This document shows, piece after piece, positions 60,423 through 64,000 of a DNA stretch of 64,000 nt. A model generated the notes under the pieces. The model had not been told where the DNA came from and did no database searches. It saw only the letters and a program-made list of their open reading frames with translations. How positions within the stretch are numbered: position 1 is the first letter of the stretch; each line of letters begins with the position of its first letter. The position numbers were made by a program, and so were the translations under genes. Source of the stretch: Bacteroidota bacterium (lineage in GTDB: Bacteria; Bacteroidota; Bacteroidia; Chitinophagales; Chitinophagaceae); assembly GCA_023422835.1 (NCBI GenBank), contig JAFAGI010000020.1:229742-293741 (forward strand), written 5' to 3'.

Positions 60423-61532
60423 ATGGAAACAACTATAATCGGGATTATTTTAACTACAATGCTTTTGCTATTCAGGCTATACCGTAGAAAAAAAGAATTT
60501 AATTTTTATTTCAGAAACAGGTACCTGGAAAGCAAGGCCTTTTATTTTTATCTTTTTAATGACACACCATCCATTACATTGGTAAACGACATCGATATTA
60601 CTGAAGCGTTGAAATATTTGCAGCAAAATTTCCACGCGCAGATAAAACATATTTATACCTATAATGATTATGAACATGAAAGTAATGAATTAAAAACCGA
60701 TATGATAATCATAGTGCTGAAAGGAGCAATATTGATAGAATTATCTATGGCTTATGCAGAATTTCTGTATCCTCAAAACAAGTCTGAACAAGTTGAAACG
60801 CTTGTAAAAAGTATATCTATATTTAAAGAAAAGAAAAAGCAAAGAGAGAACGAGATGAATATTATTGTTAATGGCGAAGACGGGTTAATTCTTAAAACAC
60901 TGGATTTAAAATCTACTCAACTAAATATAGAATACTTTTATAATGATGATTTTTTACAGGTCCACAGAGATATTCTTGCAAGGCTCAAAACACCTAACGA
61001 TAAAGGTATTGTGCTTTTGCATGGACTACCCGGCACAGGCAAAACTACTTATTTACGATATTTAATCGGAGAAGTAGATAAGCGTATTTTATTTGTTTCG
61101 CCCTCCGTTGCAGAAAATTTGATGGATCCAACGTTTATTGATTTACTGATCGATAATCCAAATGCAATACTTATTATTGAAGACGCCGATAATATAATAA
61201 TGGACAGAAAAGTCAATGCCGTTTCTTTAGTCTCCAACCTGTTAAACCTGAGTGACGGGCTTTTGAGCGATTGTTTAAATGTGCAAATCATATGTACCTT
61301 TAATAGTAATATTTCAACCATAGATAATGCATTAATGCGTAAAGGCAGGCTTATTGCAAGGTATGAATTCGGTAAATTGAAAATAGATAAACCCCAACAA
61401 CTATGCGAGTTTCTTGAAAAGGAAATAAGAGTAAAACGGGAAATGACGCTTGCGGAATTAATGAATGCAAACAATACAGATTATGCCGAACAAAATATAC
61501 GCCCTATTGGCTTTAGGAGGAACATGTTTTGA
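60423..61532 (+). CDS. Membrane-anchored BCS1-like AAA ATPase
   Basis: 369 residues: one N-terminal membrane helix (about 4-18) followed by a basic stop-transfer segment (RLYRRKK), an unrecognised N-terminal domain (about 40-170), and an AAA domain. Walker A is GLPGTGKT (201-208), Walker B ILIIED (249-254), sensor-1 Asn lies in TFNSN (near 292-296), and the LMRKGRLI block matches the arginine-rich end of Bcs1-type AAA modules (LLRPGR). Bcs1 relatives translocate or remodel proteins. The gene is clearly A+T-richer than its neighbours, suggesting transfer. Function and partner are unknown. Confidence 0.78.
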   Translation: METTIIGIILTTMLLLFRLYRRKKEFNFYFRNRYLESKAFYFYLFNDTPSITLVNDIDITEALKYLQQNFHAQIKHIYTYNDYEHESNELKTDMIIIVLKGAILIELSMAYAEFLYPQNKSEQVETLVKSISIFKEKKKQRENEMNIIVNGEDGLILKTLDLKSTQLNIEYFYNDDFLQVHRDILARLKTPNDKGIVLLHGLPGTGKTTYLRYLIGEVDKRILFVSPSVAENLMDPTFIDLLIDNPNAILIIEDADNIIMDRKVNAVSLVSNLLNLSDGLLSDCLNVQIICTFNSNISTIDNALMRKGRLIARYEFGKLKIDKPQQLCEFLEKEIRVKREMTLAELMNANNTDYAEQNIRPIGFRRNMF

Positions 61533-61834
61533 CAGAGAATTAATGCATTCGACTCAAACGGTTATAGCTATTATCAAAGCCTGTTATGCAGTATAAATCT
61601 ATAAATGAAATAGCCATAAACCATACTCGTTTACCAATCGAGCATGAATAAGCGCATCGAAGTTTACTGGAAGTAATTCCAGGCGACCATTAAAACTGTC
61701 GTAAAGTGGCGAACGAAAAATTACACACATGAAATAGCCATAAGCAAGTCGCATACCAACCGTTGATGAATAAAGGCTATTCCATTGTGACCATTAAAAA
61801 CCGCCGCAAAGCGGCACACTAAATATATATACAC
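61533..61834. other. Leader region of rtcB
   Basis: 302 bp without a convincing gene. The right two thirds are two imperfect tandem copies of a hairpin-bearing element (see the repeat entry). The first 70 bp after the ATPase gene show nothing recognisable. Confidence 0.6.
61605..61820 (+). repeat. Two tandem imperfect copies of a structured element before rtcB
   Basis: Copy 1 starts ATGAAATAGCCATAA at 61605, copy 2 with the same 15 bases at 61729. Both continue with a TACCAA block, ATGAATAA, a TTCCA segment and GACCATTAAAA, and end in a short hairpin. That hairpin is GTCGT-AAA-GTGGC in copy 1 (61698-61710) and GCCGC-AAA-GCGGC in copy 2 (61803-61815). Three substitutions keep pairing through G-U wobbles. 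Copy 1 also has a perfect CTGGAA-GTAA-TTCCAG stem-loop (61667-61682). Copy 2 ends just before the rtcB start codon. This looks like a duplicated structured RNA rather than coding sequence. Confidence 0.65.
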
Positions 61835-63280
61835 ATGAAAAAACTAAAGATCACAGGCAAGGAACTAAGAGCAATCGGCTATCCGGAAGGGCCTGTGGTA
61901 AGCCTGGCAATAAATATTGCCAAAAAATTTTTTAAGCACAATACCAGGGAGCAGGCGTTAAAGATATTAAAAGATGTATTGGATAAACCCCAGGCTTTCC
62001 TGGAAGATGAACGACTCGCGCCGGTTGCCTTACAATTAAAACCAGCCGCAAAGACCGAACTTTATGAAACATCCTTAAACAACCAGGGTGTACCTTTCAA
62101 TATTTTTGGAGCCGAATTTATTGAAGAAGGCGCCATGAGCCAGATGTATACAGCAGCCAAACTACCTGTAGCCGTCATCGGTGCACTGATGCCAGATGCT
62201 CACCACGGATATGGATTACCTATCGGCGGCGTACTGGCTACAGCCAACGAAGTGATACCTTATGGAGTGGGTGTAGACATTGGTTGTAGGATGTGCCTGT
62301 CGGTCTTTAACATCGATCCTAAAGCATTAAAGGAAAAAGAAAATTACTTTGCGAGAGAAATTATTGAAAATACTAAATTCGGCAGCGGCGCACAGTTAGA
62401 CAAAGCTGCTGACCATGCTGTGATGGAAAATAAAGCATTTTACGAGCATGGCCTGCTGAGAAGCCTGCACACAAAAGCCTGGAAGCAGCTCGGCACCAGC
62501 GGTTCAGGAAATCATTTTGTAGAGTTTGGCGAAGTGATCATAGAGGAAGATGATGAAATATTAGGTATTCCCAAAGGCAAATATACAGGCTTACTATCGC
62601 ACTCCGGCTCGCGTGGGATGGGCGCCAGTATTGCCGGCCACTATACCAAATTGGCTATGCAAAAAAGAAGGCTGCCTGCAGAAGCCAGGAACCTCGCCTG
62701 GCTTTCATTGGATGAGCAGGAAGGGCAGGAATACTGGATAGCCATGAACCTGGCGGGCGAGTATGCAAGCGCCTGCCATCACATTATTCATGAAAAAATA
62801 GCCAGGCAGTTGGGCGAGCGGCCGGTAAAGATGGTAGAGAACCACCACAATTTTGCTTGGAAGGAAAAATTTGAAAACCGTGATGTGATTGTGCACAGGA
62901 AAGGAGCCACACCGGCGGGTAAAGATGTGCTGGGCATCATCCCTGGCAGTATGACAGCCAACGGCTATATTGTAAAAGGCAAAGGAAATGAGGCTTCAGT
63001 GAATTCTGCTTCACACGGAGCAGGAAGAAAGATGAGCCGGACCAAAGCAATGGAGACCATTTCGCACAGTGAACTAAAAGAAGCTTTACAAAAATCCGGT
63101 GTTAGACTCCTTGGTGCCGGGTTGGACGAAGCGCCTTTTGCCTATAAAGACATTGACGCGGTAATGCGCGCCCAGAACAATCTTGTTGACATTGTTGGCA
63201 GCTTTAAACCAAAGATTGTAAAGATGGATGGCGCCGCACGGGGTATACGAAAACATAATAATATCCCTGAAGGGGAATGA
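61835..63280 (+). CDS. rtcB: RtcB-family RNA ligase
   Basis: GTP- and Mn-dependent ligase joining 2',3'-cyclic phosphate or 3'-phosphate ends to 5'-OH ends, used in RNA repair. 481 residues. The metal ligands of the family are visible: Asp148 and Cys151 (DIGCRM), His227 (GTSGSGNHF), His256 (LSHSGSRG) and a His in VENHHNF near 337-338. The guanylated His is His394 in SASHGAGRKMSR. VHRKGATPAG and IIPGSMT are also present. ATG at 61835 is preceded by a duplicated structured element. No rtcA, rtcR or archease gene is seen in the window. Confidence 0.94.
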   Translation: MKKLKITGKELRAIGYPEGPVVSLAINIAKKFFKHNTREQALKILKDVLDKPQAFLEDERLAPVALQLKPAAKTELYETSLNNQGVPFNIFGAEFIEEGAMSQMYTAAKLPVAVIGALMPDAHHGYGLPIGGVLATANEVIPYGVGVDIGCRMCLSVFNIDPKALKEKENYFAREIIENTKFGSGAQLDKAADHAVMENKAFYEHGLLRSLHTKAWKQLGTSGSGNHFVEFGEVIIEEDDEILGIPKGKYTGLLSHSGSRGMGASIAGHYTKLAMQKRRLPAEARNLAWLSLDEQEGQEYWIAMNLAGEYASACHHIIHEKIARQLGERPVKMVENHHNFAWKEKFENRDVIVHRKGATPAGKDVLGIIPGSMTANGYIVKGKGNEASVNSASHGAGRKMSRTKAMETISHSELKEALQKSGVRLLGAGLDEAPFAYKDIDAVMRAQNNLVDIVGSFKPKIVKMDGAARGIRKHNNIPEGE

Positions 63281-63291
63281 TCTATCCAACG

Positions 63292-63480
63292 CTATTGCTC
63301 ATTATCTGTTTTGTCTTTTTTGTCGGGGTTGTTATCCAGGCTTTTTTTAAAATCTTCCAGCTCACCGGGCTTCTTACCATCTGTAGGCAGGTGATGCATT
63401 TCAGGCTCTTCTTTACACTGCTCTTCTGCCAGCTTTTTGGCAACAGATTTTACATTTTTATCTTCTCTATTTTCGTTCAT
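63292..63480 (-). CDS. Small hydrophilic protein of unknown function
   Basis: 62 residues from the ATG at 63480 (MNENREDKNVKSVAKKLAEE). Highly charged (Lys/Glu/Asp), no signal peptide or membrane helix, and low complexity toward the end (DNNPDKKDKTDNEQ). Convergent with rtcB, 11 nt apart. The frame runs upstream to 63540 but the added residues are unlike the rest. Family unknown; probably a real small stress- or ribosome-type protein gene, but unproven. Confidence 0.5.
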   Translation of the reverse strand: MNENREDKNVKSVAKKLAEEQCKEEPEMHHLPTDGKKPGELEDFKKSLDNNPDKKDKTDNEQ

Positions 63481-63807
63481 GACTATCTGTTTTAATGTAG
63501 GTAATGTATGCAATTTTATCAAAAGCATAAACAATGCCACAAACAGGTGCCGGATCTATAGTGCCGATTTTTTTGATTTAGACTATTTGCGTGCTCTATA
63601 CAGATTGCGCATTGCAGAGGAGGTTACCTGCAACCTGATTTTATTGGCAGTACCGCATCGGCCTGGCGCTTTGTAGCAGGGACAATACGTATGCAAAGCA
63701 AATAAACAGAGATAAACAAAGCGCCCTTGGATCATTAGCAACAAATATTACTGTAGATCAAGCCGGTATTTTCCTTTTTCCTACTTGGTTATATGAGGAA
63801 ATTTGTT
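63481..63807. other. Intergenic region before the alkaline phosphatase gene end
   Basis: 327 bp. A 79-codon plus-strand frame here (63437-63676) overlaps the small hydrophilic gene on the other strand and shows no family resemblance. No promoter, terminator or RNA gene is recognised. Confidence 0.45.
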
Positions 63808-64000
63808 TTACGCCATTACGCCTGCCGCTTTCAAAAGGAAATTGTGCAGTTCGTAGTTTTTTACAAAAGGCAGCAGGTTCTCACTGCCGGGGCCAAACAT
63901 TGTCAGCTCCACGTAGTCTCCCGAGTGGTCCATAGAGCCGAAGCCGATGTTGAAATATTTCTGCTCCATCATGGCCAGTTCCCTGAACGGAAGCTTGTAA
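63808..64000 (-). CDS. Alkaline phosphatase, C-terminal end (cut by window edge)
   Basis: The last 64 codons of a gene running in from the right. The visible end includes the block MDHSGDYVELTMFGPGSE and then LLPFVKNYELHNFLLKAAG, which match the C-terminus of PhoA-type alkaline phosphatases, where the His and Asp of MDHSGD lie near the zinc site. The serine nucleophile and signal peptide lie outside the window. Periplasmic release of phosphate from phosphomonoesters is the family role. Confidence 0.85.
   Translation of the reverse strand, partial: YKLPFRELAMMEQKYFNIGFGSMDHSGDYVELTMFGPGSENLLPFVKNYELHNFLLKAAGVMA

Noticed and set aside
61605..61820. CRISPR-like array before rtcB
   Set aside because: Only two imperfect copies of about 100 bp, with no constant short repeat and spacer pattern.
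63437..63676. A 79-codon plus-strand frame after rtcB
   Set aside because: Overlaps the small hydrophilic gene on the other strand and has unlikely composition.
1..64000. tRNA, rRNA, tmRNA or phage attachment sites
   Set aside because: Gaps were read on both strands; no cloverleaf, rRNA segment or flanking att-type repeat was recognised, although a covariance search was not possible here.

Overview
The window comes from a member of the Bacteroidetes, most likely a Chitinophagaceae-like bacterium. The evidence is: promoters of the TTTG-N19-20-TAnnTTTG type (clearest before rpsJ and rpiA), few Shine-Dalgarno sequences, FtsZ with a long C-terminal extension, FtsI with a PASTA tail, a BlaI/M56-TonB sensor pair, and Bacteroidetes-typical small families (HYC_CC_PP, GDCCVxC, DUF3347, Haem_bd). 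No rRNA, tRNA or CRISPR was seen.

Layout. (1) 1-1860: 5' part of thrA (minus strand), preceded by a candidate Thr/Ile attenuator peptide. (2) 1859-5682, plus strand: lipB, then a TonB-dependent receptor with a His-rich lipoprotein, closed by a terminator. (3) 5850-22047, minus strand: a complete dcw cluster, mraZ-rsmH-ftsL-ftsI-murE-mraY-murD-ftsW-murG-murC-ftsQ-ftsA-ftsZ, with 10-bp-spaced MraZ boxes at its head. (4) 22238-23023: a decayed IS630-type transposase. (5) 23198-39168, minus strand: a copper/silver resistance island. It encodes a HYC_CC_PP protein, two DUF3347 proteins, a CusA pump split into two overlapping ORFs, TolC, two CusB-type adaptors, a class I fructose-bisphosphate aldolase, a haem-binding protein, a DUF305 protein, a GDCCVxC protein, a CPH-type P1B ATPase and a multicopper oxidase with a C-terminal extension. 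Five copies of the Y-T-C-x-M-H heavy-metal-binding module recur in four of these proteins. (6) 39469-51417, minus strand: the S10-spc ribosomal-protein operon, rpsJ to secY, with an unusual structured gap between rpsJ and rplC and a terminator plus long hairpin before secY. The genes that commonly follow secY (map, infA, rpmJ, rpsM and so on) are absent; the copper island lies there instead. (7) 51525-58495: a small membrane protein, a DUF937-OmpA protein, an M56 peptidase/TonB fusion with its BlaI repressor, a DUF420 membrane protein and a PurF-like amidophosphoribosyltransferase. (8) 58587-64000: rpiA and a HAD phosphatase, two short transcription units with terminators, an A+T-rich BCS1-like AAA ATPase, two tandem structured repeats, rtcB, a small hydrophilic protein, and the 3' end of an alkaline phosphatase gene.

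How it works together. The dcw genes make lipid II and the divisome, and the S10-spc genes make the ribosome core. The island between them looks like an acquired unit for exporting and oxidising Cu(I)/Ag(I): cytoplasmic export by the P-type ATPase, trans-envelope export by CusABC-like proteins, oxidation by the multicopper oxidase, and several small periplasmic metal-binding or redox proteins. The least explained part is 59972-61834: short transcription units, an orphan membrane-anchored AAA ATPase, and a duplicated hairpin-bearing element directly upstream of the RNA ligase gene rtcB.
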